DNA from: Nonomuraea maritima
GTDB taxonomy: Bacteria; Actinomycetota; Actinomycetes; Streptosporangiales; Streptosporangiaceae
Direction: 5' to 3'
Assembly (NCBI RefSeq): GCF_900100395.1
Contig: NZ_FNFB01000010.1
Coordinates: 158,287 to 222,286 of the forward strand
Length of the DNA: 64,000 bases
Shown here in pieces: positions 36,805-45,410 of the stretch; within the stretch, counting starts at the first letter, position 1, and every line of letters starts with the position of its first letter. The notes under the pieces are model-generated. The model did no database searches. It saw only the letters and a program-made list of their open reading frames with translations, and was not told the DNA's origin. The position numbers and the translations under genes are program-made.

Positions 36805-38199
36805 CTGCCGCAGCCTGCTGGGCTCGTGCACGTACATCATGTGTCCCGCCTCGTAGTAGGTGAACTCGATGTTGCGTACGAGCTCGGCGGGCACCGGCAG
36901 GCGGGAGAAGGAGTGCTCGGCCGCGTAGTACGGCGTCGCGCCGTCGTAGTAGCCGCAGGCCACGTGGACGCGCAGGTGCGGGTTGGTGCGCATGGCCGTG
37001 GCCAGCCGATCGACCACCGCCAGGTGCGCGTTCTCGAACTCCTTGTACGACCACGGCCGCACGCGCGAGGTGAGGATCTCGTACGGCAGATCGTTGCTGT
37101 AGTCCAGCTCGGCCCGCAGGTAGTGGTTGAGCGCGGCGCTGTAGGGCCCCATGATCGCGTTCATGCTGGGGTCGGCCGTGAAGTGCTCGCGGCCCGCGTC
37201 GGGGTCCCATCCGATGAAGCGGCCGTCGAGGCGGCCGACGACCTGGCGGCGCGAGCGCAGCACCTCCGTGAAGAACCGGATGTGCTCGATGCGCAGGTTC
37301 ACCCGGTCGACGTAGTCCTCGCTCAGCCCGGTCAGCGCGGCCACCTTGGCGACGGCGGCGGTGCGCTCCTCGGGGGTCAGGCGGTTGCCGCGGCCGAGTG
37401 CCCACGGGTAGTCCTTCTCCGCGTACGCCTCCGCCTCGCGGAGCACCTCTTCCAGCGGGCGGTCGCCGTGCAGCCCGTGATAGTGCGCGATGGCCGCGTA
37501 CGTCGGGAGATAGAGGGCGTAGGCGAGGTCGTTGCCCTCGTTGAACTCGCCGGTGATGTAGTCGAGCACCGACGAGATGAGCATGACGCCGTTGAGGTAC
37601 ATGCCGTAGCGCGACTGCAGGTGCTCGGCCAGCCCGGCCGCCCTGACCGTGCCGTACGACTCGCCGGCCAGGAACTTCGGCGACATCCACCGTCCGTTCC
37701 TGGTGGTCCACAGCCTGATCAGCTCGCCCACCGACTCCAGGTCGCCCGTGAACCCGTGGTAGGGCTCCGGCTTCTCGCCCTCGGCCGCCCGCGAGTAGCC
37801 GGTGGAGACGGGGTCGATGAAGACGAGGTCGCTCTCCTTCAGCAACGTCTGCTCGTTGTCGGCCAGCTCGTACGGCGGCGGCAGCAGCGCCCCTGCGTCG
37901 CCCATGACGACCCTGCGCGGCCCCAGCACGCCGAGGTGCAGCCACACGCTGGACGAACCCGGCCCGCCGTTGAACGCGAACGTCACCGGCCGGGTGAGCG
38001 GGTCGGCGCCGTCGAGCGTGTACGCGGTCACGAACATCTCGGCCTTGGGCCGCAGACCCTCGAACCTGCCGTCGGTGAACACCTCCTCGCGCAGCACCAT
38101 GGTCCCGGTGGTCGCGGTGTACGCCTCGCCTGACGGCAGCGTGTGCGAGGTGGTGACGAGGTTGTCGGCGGGGATGGCGGGTTTCGACTCTTCAGACAT
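36763..38199 (-). CDS. S10 family serine carboxypeptidase
   Basis: A 478-residue alpha/beta-hydrolase-fold peptidase. NGGPGSSS forms the oxyanion region, the nucleophile is Ser in FLAGESYGT, the acid is likely Asp in HVACGYYDGATPYYA, and His is in EAGHMMYVHEP. No signal peptide is visible (MSEESKPAIPADN), so it may act in the cytoplasm or leave by an unusual route. Substrates are unknown. The 3' end overlaps the convergent lipoprotein gene. Confidence 0.9.
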   Translation of the reverse strand: MSEESKPAIPADNLVTTSHTLPSGEAYTATTGTMVLREEVFTDGRFEGLRPKAEMFVTAYTLDGADPLTRPVTFAFNGGPGSSSVWLHLGVLGPRRVVMGDAGALLPPPYELADNEQTLLKESDLVFIDPVSTGYSRAAEGEKPEPYHGFTGDLESVGELIRLWTTRNGRWMSPKFLAGESYGTVRAAGLAEHLQSRYGMYLNGVMLISSVLDYITGEFNEGNDLAYALYLPTYAAIAHYHGLHGDRPLEEVLREAEAYAEKDYPWALGRGNRLTPEERTAAVAKVAALTGLSEDYVDRVNLRIEHIRFFTEVLRSRRQVVGRLDGRFIGWDPDAGREHFTADPSMNAIMGPYSAALNHYLRAELDYSNDLPYEILTSRVRPWSYKEFENAHLAVVDRLATAMRTNPHLRVHVACGYYDGATPYYAAEHSFSRLPVPAELVRNIEFTYYEAGHMMYVHEPSRLRQSADLAAFVRGENG

Positions 38200-38245
38200 A
38201 TCGCAGCATTATCCGCCTTTTCCCCTTTTTCTCTACGGCGGGACC

Positions 38246-38794
38246 TCACCTTCTGACGAGGTCCGTCATCATGGCGATCTGCGCCCTCCGGGAGGTCTGT
38301 ACCTGGGCCGCCCACCGCTGCACCTCGGGGTTGGCTCCGCGCGTCACCACGTCGGCGGCCATCCTGACGGCGCCGTCCTGGTGGTCGATCAGCAGGGAGA
38401 GCAGGTCGTAGTCGAGATCGTCCGACGCGCGTAACTCCTGGATGCGCTTGACGTCGGTCTCCGGCATGCCACCGTGATGGTCGTGCGCTCCCGTGGGGGC
38501 GGTGAGCGGCTGGTCCCAGGCGTGCAGCCAGCGCAGCATCATCTCGACCTCGTCCTGCTCGGTGCTCACGATGGCCGATGCCAGCGTCCTGACCTCGGGG
38601 TCTTCCGCGCGGGAGGCGCCGATCCCGGCCATCTCGATGCCCTGCCGGTGGTGCTGGACCATCATCTGGACGAACATCACGTCGTCGGCGTTGACCGGAA
38701 CCTCAGCTCCACCGGCCTGGCCGCACGCGGCCGACCACACGAGGGCGACAACCGCCAGGACATGCCCACCGCGCACCGGCCGCTCCCACGCCAA
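38246..38794 (-). CDS. DUF305 lipoprotein
   Basis: A 182-residue protein with a lipobox-like signal (VLAVVALVWSAACGQ) and a DUF305 domain: DVMFVQMMVQHHRQGIEMA and a second half LLSLLIDHQDGAVRMA, duplicated four-helix units rich in His and Met. Members are periplasmic or extracellular and often linked to metal, especially copper, handling. GTG at 38776 is an alternative start. It lies 46 bases upstream of the S10 peptidase gene on the same strand. Confidence 0.85.
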   Translation of the reverse strand: MAWERPVRGGHVLAVVALVWSAACGQAGGAEVPVNADDVMFVQMMVQHHRQGIEMAGIGASRAEDPEVRTLASAIVSTEQDEVEMMLRWLHAWDQPLTAPTGAHDHHGGMPETDVKRIQELRASDDLDYDLLSLLIDHQDGAVRMAADVVTRGANPEVQRWAAQVQTSRRAQIAMMTDLVRR

Positions 38795-38926
38795 CAGGCA
38801 ACCTTCTCGAGAGTTCCCGATTTCCCCCGTCGACGCAAGAGCCCCCTCACCCGACCGCGTAGCGGAGCCGGCGATGTCACGGGACCGGTCGCCGATGAAG
38901 GCGCGGCGCCCCCGCGACTCAACGCG

Positions 38927-39403
38927 TCACAGCGGGCGTTCGAGGATGTGGCGCATCGGGGTGAACCCCAGCCGGTTCCCGAAGAAGCTCCGCGCCCGCT
39001 CGTTGAACTCCCACACCTCCGTGACCACGTCCGTGCACCCGGCTTGCCTGCCCGCCGCGCACACCGCCTCCACCAGCGCCGTCCCGACACCACCGCGGGA
39101 GTGGCGCACCGCTATCTGGTCGACGTACACGAACGCCCGCGGCTGGTGCATCGGACCGCCCGTACGGCGGTGCACGGTGGCGGTGACGTAGCCGACGGGG
39201 ACGTCCTGGTCCTCGGCCACGAAGGCGAGGGAGTCGTCGCGGGCGAGGAAGTCGGCGAAGATCGCGGCGAGCTGCTCGCCGTCCGACGGGGACCGGAAGA
39301 CGTCCGGGCGGGCCTCGACGTGGAGGGTGTGCACGATGGCGTTCAGCTCGGCCAGGACGGGCGCGTCAGCGACGGCGGCCGGGCGTATCGCTATGGGGGA
39401 CAT
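38927..39403 (-). CDS. GNAT N-acetyltransferase
   Basis: A 158-residue acetyltransferase with the usual order: IRPAAVADAPVLAEL, PVGYVTATV, VYVDQIAVRHSRGGVGTALVEAV (acetyl-CoA loop) and VWEFNERARSFFGNRLGF. Acceptor unknown. Its start lies inside the end of the upstream VanZ-RDD gene (38-base overlap), suggesting translational coupling. Confidence 0.85.
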   Translation of the reverse strand: MSPIAIRPAAVADAPVLAELNAIVHTLHVEARPDVFRSPSDGEQLAAIFADFLARDDSLAFVAEDQDVPVGYVTATVHRRTGGPMHQPRAFVYVDQIAVRHSRGGVGTALVEAVCAAGRQAGCTDVVTEVWEFNERARSFFGNRLGFTPMRHILERPL

Positions 39404-40571
39404 CGGCGGATGATCGCACAGTCCGGCTTGGGACGTGAGCGCGCGCGTCGGTGATGGTCAGGCCGGAGAGCAGACCCGACAGGCCTCGGTGCGGTCCGGG
39501 CAGGGCCGGGACCGCGCAGGCGAGGAGCATCAGGTCGGCGAGGCCGTCCGCCGCCGGCACGAAGGGGGCGAGGCCGACGAGCCCGAAATATCCGAAGCCG
39601 CCGGCCAGGAGCGCCGTGACGATCCGGGCGCCCGCGCGGGAGCCGTCCGGGCGGGTACGGCGCAGCCGGACGGCGCGCTGGCCGATCGTGGCGCCGTCCG
39701 CGCCGAGTGAGGGCAGGGCCAGCAGGACCACGGCGGGCAGCCAGGAGTTCAGCACCGAGGTCACCGGCGTGACCCACGGCTGCTCGGCCACCCTGGCGTC
39801 GAAGCCGTACCGGACGACCAGGTCGAGGGCGGTGGTGAGGAGCCCTCCGAGCAACACGACCGCCACCAGGTCGACCAGCATCCCGAGCAGCCGCCGCCTG
39901 GCGGTGACCGGACGGGCGGCGTCGGCGGGGAGCGCGGCGTGCCGTCCGTCGATCAGGTGCAGCAGCGGCGCGAACAGCACGCCGATGGCCGCTCCGAGGC
40001 TGTTGGCGAGCAGGTCGTCCACGTCGAACAGCCGGTACGGGCAAGGGAACACGAACCAGTCGCCCGTGACCTGGGCGAGCTCGATCAGCAGCGACACGCC
40101 GGCCCCCGTCAGCACGACGGCGACCACGCCGCGCCGGAAGTAGTGGCGCAGGTACGCGCCGAGCGGGACGAACAACGCCACGTTGAACGCGACCTGCTGC
40201 ACCGCCGCGTTCGCCGGCAGCGCGGCCAGGCCAGGCGTGCGCTGTTCTCGGGCGATGTCGTCGAGGAAGCGCAGGGGGTCGAGCTGCGGGTGGCTCAACG
40301 CCGGGTGCGCGGCGCACCAGCCGTCGTCGACCCGCGGGACGGGGAGGAGGGTGTAGGCGACGAGCGCGAGTCCGTAGACGAGGAAGCCGAACGCGAGCAG
40401 CGCGGGACCGAACCCCACCTCGCCGCGCCGCCGGTAGCTGTGGAAGACGAACGGCACGAAGCAGACGACGGCGAGCAGCGTGCCGCCGAGGAGCGCCGGC
40501 AGCGCGGGCAGCAGCCGGGTGGTGAGCAACGATCGACTCCTCGTCCACGGGTGTCCGCTCGGCACGGACAT
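39366..40571 (-). CDS. VanZ-RDD fusion membrane protein
   Basis: A 401-residue integral membrane protein. The N-terminal half is a VanZ-like domain (LVAYTLLPVPR; NVALFVPLGAYLRHYF; GVSLLIELAQ; FDVDDLLANSLGAAIGVLF). The C-terminal half is an RDD-like domain (LLGMLVDLVAVVLLGGLL; GATIGQRAVRLRR, an RDD-type GxxxGxxxxxLR stretch). VanZ-like proteins are tied to resistance to glycopeptides or lipoglycopeptides in some species, but most have no known activity. The ORF ends over the GNAT gene. Confidence 0.85.
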   Translation of the reverse strand: MSVPSGHPWTRSRSLLTTRLLPALPALLGGTLLAVVCFVPFVFHSYRRRGEVGFGPALLAFGFLVYGLALVAYTLLPVPRVDDGWCAAHPALSHPQLDPLRFLDDIAREQRTPGLAALPANAAVQQVAFNVALFVPLGAYLRHYFRRGVVAVVLTGAGVSLLIELAQVTGDWFVFPCPYRLFDVDDLLANSLGAAIGVLFAPLLHLIDGRHAALPADAARPVTARRRLLGMLVDLVAVVLLGGLLTTALDLVVRYGFDARVAEQPWVTPVTSVLNSWLPAVVLLALPSLGADGATIGQRAVRLRRTRPDGSRAGARIVTALLAGGFGYFGLVGLAPFVPAADGLADLMLLACAVPALPGPHRGLSGLLSGLTITDARAHVPSRTVRSSADVPHSDTPGRRR

Positions 40572-40653
40572 GTGTCGCTATGTCGACCGTCGAAGCGTAG
40601 CCATCCCCTTTATCTGGATTTATGGCGGGATGTTCGCTTTGTCGTCTCAGAGG

Positions 40654-41274
40654 TCAGGCCGGGCGGCGCAGGGTCAGGGACTGGAAACGGGACTCGTCGA
40701 GGCCGACGACGTGGAAGTCGACGATCTGGAACGAGCGGCGCGCGAACTCCTGGAGCTGCTCGTCGCCGCGGAAGGAGAAGAACCTGGGCGGGTCGTGCGA
40801 GTCGCCGACGAACGTGCCCTCACCCGTGAGGGTGCCGCCGCCGTACACACCGAGGAAGAACAGCCCGCCCGGCCGCAGCACCGCGGCGATGCGGTCGAGG
40901 ACGGCGGGCAGGTCGGCGTCGGGGACGTGCAGCAGGCAGTTGCACGCGTAGACCGCGTCGAACGAGGCGGGTGGGAAGTCGAGATCGAGGAAGTCCATGA
41001 CGTGGGCCTCGACGCCCTTGGCGCGGCAGCGCTCCACCATGGCGGGCGACAGGTCGACGGCGACGACGTCGAGCCCGTTGTCCTGGAAGTACACGCTGTC
41101 CTGGCCCGTCCCCGCACCCACCTCCAGCAGGCGGCCGCGGGCCGGCAGCCGCTCCAGGAACGCCGCCCGTTCGGCCAGCTTCCACGGCGACTTGCCCATG
41201 GCGTCACGCCGGCTCGCGCCGGCGTCGTAGGCGGTGCGGAGGTCGTCGATGATCTCGTGATACCTGCGGCTCAT
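40654..41274 (-). CDS. Class I SAM-dependent methyltransferase
   Basis: A 206-residue Rossmann-fold methyltransferase: LLEVGAGTGQDSVYFQDNGLDVVAVDLSPAMVERCRAKG (motif I and the acidic loop), FDAVYACNCLLHV and AAVLRPGGLFFLGVYGG. Substrate unknown. It is divergent from the MATE transporter remnant, with about 60 bases between starts. Confidence 0.87.
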   Translation of the reverse strand: MSRRYHEIIDDLRTAYDAGASRRDAMGKSPWKLAERAAFLERLPARGRLLEVGAGTGQDSVYFQDNGLDVVAVDLSPAMVERCRAKGVEAHVMDFLDLDFPPASFDAVYACNCLLHVPDADLPAVLDRIAAVLRPGGLFFLGVYGGGTLTGEGTFVGDSHDPPRFFSFRGDEQLQEFARRSFQIVDFHVVGLDESRFQSLTLRRPA

Positions 41275-41336
41275 GATCCTCCACTGGTAGAATGATGGTG
41301 ATCCCGAGCGGTTCTCCGCCCGGGATTCTGCGTTCC

Positions 41337-42604
41337 ATGAGCTCTCCCCATCGCGTGCTGCTGACCGCCGCGATCCCCCTTCTCGTGTCGGCGAGCGCGG
41401 GCGTGGTCGCCCAACTCGTCGGCGCCTCTCTGCTCGGACACCAGGCGACCGTCCAGCTCGCCGCCTTCGCCCTCGTCGGCGCGGTGCTGAACCCGGTCAC
41501 TGCGGCGGTGTCCGGCGGGTTGCGCGGCATGGCCCCGTTCGTGGCCGCCTGCCGCGACCGTCCCGCCGAGGCCCTCGCCGTGCTGAAGGACGCGCGCCGG
41601 CTCTCCCTCGGGCTCGGCGTGGCCGGCGCGGGCGTCATGCTGTGCGTGCCGCTGATCGCCCGGATCGGCGGGGCCCCTCCTGAGGTGACCGCGGAGTTCG
41701 GCGCGCTGCCGGTGCTGTTCGCGTTGCACGTGCTGCTGTCGGCGGCGGGCGGCGGCGCGAACGGCATGCTGGTCGCCCTGGGACGCAGCCGTCTCGTCCT
41801 GCGCTCCAGCCTGCCCGCGACCGGCGTCCAGGTGGTGCTGCTGCTGGTGCTCGTGCCGTCGATGGGCGTCCAGGGCACCGGTGTCGCGCTCCTGGCCGCC
41901 ACCGTCGTGGCGCTCGTGCTGTCCAACACGCTGCTGCTGCGCCTGCCCGAATGGTCCGGACAGTCCGTGTGGCCGGGACGTCCGCGTCCGCGGCGGATCG
42001 CGCGCATGGCGCGGGTGGGCGTCCCGATGTCGGCGACGCGGTCGTCAAGTTCACGGTGATGGGCAGCGTCACGTACGCCGCCGCCAGGACGGGCGCGCAC
42101 GGCGCCGCCGCGCACGCCGTCCTCATCGCGCTGGACGCGTTCGTCGGGTTGTCGTCCATGGCCGTCGGGCAGGCGCTGGCGCCCGAGATGGCCCGGACGA
42201 CCTCCTCCCGGGAGGCCCGCCGGCTGCGCCGGGCCGCCCTGACCGTCGTGACCGGCGCGGTCGCCACCGGCGGGCTGGCGTTGCTGCTGCTCGGCGAGGA
42301 GGTGCTCGGCCTGTTCAGCTCCGATCGCGCGGTCGTGTCGGTGGCGGTGGGGCTGCTGCCGCTGTTCGTGGTGTACGCGCTCGGCAACAACGCCGTGATC
42401 GTGACGGCCGCCGCGCTGATGGGGCTCAGGATCTCGGGCTCGCATCTGGCCGTGTCGGCCACCGGCTACGGCCTGCTCGCCGTGGTGGCGGGGCCGGTGG
42501 CGGCGGCCTGGGGCATGCCCGGTCTGTGGACGGCCCTCGCGGCCGCGTGCGCGCTCATCCTCGCCGCGCAGACGGTGGTGTTCGGCCGGCGGAGCTCGTC
42601 GTGA
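41337..42604 (+). pseudogene. MATE-family efflux transporter, frameshifted
   Basis: Two adjacent frames join to one 12-helix MATE-type protein. The first (to 42059) gives AAIPLLVSASAGVVAQLVGA through RIARMARVGVPMS and then runs into nonsense (ATRSSSSR, stop). The second resumes as DAVVKFTVMGSVTYAAARTG and ends VVFGRRSSS at 42604. The break lies at about 42030-42035: adding one G in the TCGGCGAC run would read GVPMSGDAVVKF. MATE proteins export drugs using ion gradients. It is either a real pseudogene or a sequencing error. Start ATG 41337 is likely; ATG 41292 is possible. Confidence 0.85.
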
Positions 42605-42607
42605 GGC

Positions 42608-42985
42608 TCATGTCGCGGCCCTTTCCGACTCGCTGCGCAGGACGCAGAACTCGTTGCCCTCCGGGTCGGCGAGCACCGCCCAACCCGTGCAGTCGGGATT
42701 GCGGCGATCGACGACGAGGGTGGCGCCGAGCCGCAGCAGGCGGTCGACCTCCCCGTCGCGCGCGTCGTCGGGCCGCAGGCAGAGGTGGAGCCGGTTCTTG
42801 CCCGTCTTGGGCTCCGGCACCTGGTTGAAGTGCAGCACCAGGCCCTGGGACAACAGGACCTGCGTCTCGTGGTCACCCGGCCGGTCCTCCGGATGGAGGG
42901 GGCTGCCGGTCACCTCGCTCCAGAACCTCGCCAGTTCGTACGCGTCCGCACAGTCGATCGCCACGTTCTGCACCATCGAGACCAT
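42608..42985 (-). CDS. VOC/glyoxalase-like protein
   Basis: A 125-residue protein with the vicinal-oxygen-chelate fold pattern seen in actinomycete glyoxalase-like proteins: VAIDCADAYELARFWSEVTG, LVLHFNQVPEPKTGKNRLHLCLRPDD, and the closing WAVLADPEGNEFCVLRS. ATG 42985 is chosen; ATG 42976 is possible. The frame stays open far upstream, but that part is antisense to a methyltransferase gene. Substrate unknown. Confidence 0.85.
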   Translation of the reverse strand: MVSMVQNVAIDCADAYELARFWSEVTGSPLHPEDRPGDHETQVLLSQGLVLHFNQVPEPKTGKNRLHLCLRPDDARDGEVDRLLRLGATLVVDRRNPDCTGWAVLADPEGNEFCVLRSESERAAT

Positions 42986-43060
42986 GGCCCCGATCGTGCC
43001 CCACCGGATGCCGCGAATCCACTGAATAGTTTTGTCGGTGCGGCCTGACAGAGTCTGCCC

Positions 43061-43705
43061 ATGGCCGCAGCAGACCTGGCATCCATCGCCGCATACTGGG
43101 ACGAATCCGCCGACGCCTTCGACGACGAGGCCGACCACGGGCTTGCCGATCCGGGCGTCCGCGCCGCCTGGGCGCATCGGCTGGCCGGGTGGCTGCCCGA
43201 CACGCCGTCCGAGGTGCTCGACCTCGGATGCGGCACCGGCTCGCTGAGCCTGCTCATGGCCGAGCAGGGGCACCGGCCCACCGGGGTCGATCTGTCGCCG
43301 CGCATGGTCGAGGCCGCGTCCAGGAAGCTGTCGGGCTTCCGGGTGCCGGTCGTGGTGGGCGACGCGGGTGATCCGCCGGTCGCCGGGCCGTTCGACGTGG
43401 TCCTCGTCCGTCACCTCGTGTGGACGCTCCCCGCTCCGGAAGAGGCGCTGGCCCGCTGGCTGGGCCTGCTGCGTCCGAACGGGCGGCTGGTGCTCGTGGA
43501 AGGCCGCTGGCAGACCTCCGGCGGTGGCACGTACACACCCGGCTCCCCGCACCTGCCGTGGCTCGGTGGCGTCACGGCCGCGCGACTGGTCGACGCGCTC
43601 GAGCACATGGCCGACGTGATCCACTCCGAGCGGCTCACCGACCCCACCCTGTGGGGCCGTCCCATCCAGGACGAGCGCTATGTCGTGATCGCCTGCCCCA
43701 GGTAG
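43061..43705 (+). CDS. Class I SAM-dependent methyltransferase
   Basis: A 214-residue methyltransferase with VLDLGCGTGSLSLLMAEQGHRPTGVDLSPRMVEAA and PFDVVLVRHLVWTLPAPEEAL. Substrate unknown. It is divergent from the VOC gene and its end overlaps the convergent transglutaminase-like gene by 28 bases. Confidence 0.88.
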   Translation: MAAADLASIAAYWDESADAFDDEADHGLADPGVRAAWAHRLAGWLPDTPSEVLDLGCGTGSLSLLMAEQGHRPTGVDLSPRMVEAASRKLSGFRVPVVVGDAGDPPVAGPFDVVLVRHLVWTLPAPEEALARWLGLLRPNGRLVLVEGRWQTSGGGTYTPGSPHLPWLGGVTAARLVDALEHMADVIHSERLTDPTLWGRPIQDERYVVIACPR

Positions 43706-44418
43706 TGCCGGCTCAGCACGGGGTCGACCAGCAGGCGGGCGGCGGGGCAGAGCGTCTGGCCGTACGCGTGGAACAGGTCGTCCCTGGAGTCGAACCAGCC
43801 CAGGTCCTCACGTACGTGCGCCGACAGGTCGCAGGTCGGGGACGACGACGCGCCGGCCCAGTCGACGACCGTGTGGGCGACGGCGTCGAAGAGGGTCTCG
43901 GAACCGTCGTTGCGGAAGCCGGAGCTCACGCACAGGCCGTCGTAGAGGTCCGAGACCGACACCCAGGCTTCCTCGATCCGGAACTCCGGCCAGGCCAGGA
44001 CCACCTCCGTGGGCACCACGGCCTGCAGACGGGGGAAACGCGGATACCAGAAGGCGCCGTCGATCAGACGGCCTCTCACCCGGGTGGCGATGCCGTGCGC
44101 GCGGGCCACTGCTTCCAGCACTGCCATCCGCCGGCTGCACGAACCCCGTCCACGGGCGATCGTCACGGAGACGGGTTGTTCGTCGTTCATGGCGTACACC
44201 GGGCGGATGCGCTCACCGATCAACCGGTGCGCGGTCCGTAGCAACGCGCGCTCGTGCGTGATGCTGCCGGCAGCGGTCCGTACGTGTGCGGTCAGGTCGG
44301 TGACGTTCGGGTGGTGCAGGTCGAGGATCGGCGTGGCGGCGGTGCCGCCGGCGGCCTCCGGCGGAGGCGACGTCACGGCGCGCGGGCGCCGCCGTGGGGC
44401 GAGTAATCGGGAGGTCAT
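43678..44418 (-). CDS. Transglutaminase-like protein
   Basis: A 246-residue protein with a transglutaminase-like cysteine protease core: RGRGSCSRRMAVLEAVARAHGIATRVRGRLIDGAFWYPRF has the candidate Cys, and PTEVVLAWPEF gives the following strand. No signal peptide is present. The family includes peptidases and enzymes without known substrate. Its end overlaps the methyltransferase gene. Confidence 0.7.
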   Translation of the reverse strand: MTSRLLAPRRRPRAVTSPPPEAAGGTAATPILDLHHPNVTDLTAHVRTAAGSITHERALLRTAHRLIGERIRPVYAMNDEQPVSVTIARGRGSCSRRMAVLEAVARAHGIATRVRGRLIDGAFWYPRFPRLQAVVPTEVVLAWPEFRIEEAWVSVSDLYDGLCVSSGFRNDGSETLFDAVAHTVVDWAGASSSPTCDLSAHVREDLGWFDSRDDLFHAYGQTLCPAARLLVDPVLSRHYLGQAITT

Positions 44419-44520
44419 CTCCGCAGCCTAAGGTGCCGCTCTTGGTGAGGCACCTGTGAACCCTGGCCCCACTTGTCGGGAGCGGCTTGGCGACGCGACC
44501 TGTCCGGCGTGGTGATGGCC

Positions 44521-44550
44521 GCTCCCCCGAGTCGCTTCGGCTCGGGGGGC
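44521..44550. terminator. Hairpin terminator
   Basis: GCTCCCCCGAG and CTCGGGGGGC form a strong G/C stem with a 9-base loop, about 65 bases beyond the stop of the secreted protein gene at 44614 (minus strand). Confidence 0.6.
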
Positions 44551-44613
44551 GTTCGGCCTGTTCGGGCGAGGGGTGGGCGGTACGGTCGCGTCGGCGGAGT
44601 GCGCTTTCACGGG

Positions 44614-45063
44614 TCAGCGGGAGTAGTGGTAGCCGCCCCAGCCGTAGTTGCCGTTCCAGCCGTAGCCGCCGCGGATGCGGAAGTCCTCCACGTCGTGGCC
44701 GAAGACGATCCGCTTGCTGGAGAAGCTCTTGGTGGAGAAGCGGTTGTAGTGGTACCAGCGGCCGTCACGCTTGTAGTAGACGTCGAAGTAGGTGAAGCCG
44801 CGGTCGTGCTGGTCGCGGTCCCACAGCTTGAAGTCGAGCCAGTACTTGCCGCCCTGGCGGCCCCACCGGTAGCCGATGCGGCCGTCGTTGCCGCCGGTGT
44901 TGAAGTACGTCCAGCTCGGCGAGTACGACTGCGAGGCGGTCGAGGCGACGGTGGTGGCACCGGCGGTCGTGGCGGTGGCGGCCGAGGCCGGGGAGGCGGC
45001 GATCCCCGTGGCGATGGCGCCGGCGAGGACGGTACCGACGAGCAGCTTGCCGATCTTACGCAT
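44614..45063 (-). CDS. Small secreted aromatic-rich protein, function unknown
   Basis: 149 residues: signal peptide (RKIGKLLVGTVLAGAIATGI, cleavage near ASAATA), a short T/A/S linker, then a domain of about 90 residues very rich in Tyr, Trp, Gly, Arg and Asp (YWLDFKLWDRDQHDRGF; YFDVYYKRDGRWYHYN) and a final GYGWNGNYGWGGYHYSR tail. A GGAGGAAA site precedes ATG 45063. No cysteine in the mature part. A structural or surface role is possible, but nothing more can be said. Confidence 0.78.
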   Translation of the reverse strand: MRKIGKLLVGTVLAGAIATGIAASPASAATATTAGATTVASTASQSYSPSWTYFNTGGNDGRIGYRWGRQGGKYWLDFKLWDRDQHDRGFTYFDVYYKRDGRWYHYNRFSTKSFSSKRIVFGHDVEDFRIRGGYGWNGNYGWGGYHYSR

Positions 45064-45410
45064 GGTTTCCTCCGTAGTGCGGGGCGTCCTCGGGACGCCG
45101 GGTTTTCCCTGTCGAGCGCGGTCTGTCGCTCGAACACCGCATACGTTAGGCAGCCCTGCCGCCCTTTTCTGCGCAGGAGTACACACAAAGAGCTGTACGC
45201 GTATTAGTACACAAAAATGCGCTGACCGGCGTCCCGGACCGGCCCCGGCTCGGCCGCGACGCCCGGCAGGGCAGGGGCTGCGGCGCCTGGCGGGCGCGCT
45301 CCCACAATGGCCCTGCGGCACCTGACGGACGCGCGCCGAAAAATGTCCGTGCCTTCCGACATGATGGCTCCACTCTTCCCCCCAGTACGAATGAAGGAGT
45401 GGCCGTCACC
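45064..45410. other. Gene-free interval between divergent genes
   Basis: About 347 bases holding the leader and promoter of the secreted protein gene (minus) and of the ankyrin gene (plus). An AT-rich patch lies near 45175-45220 on this otherwise GC-rich stretch, a likely promoter zone; no clean -35/-10 pair was picked. Confidence 0.5.

Noticed and set aside
42986..43624. N-terminal extension of the VOC gene up to 43624
   Set aside because: The added part is antisense to the methyltransferase at 43061 and lacks family similarity; ATG 42985 begins the VOC fold.
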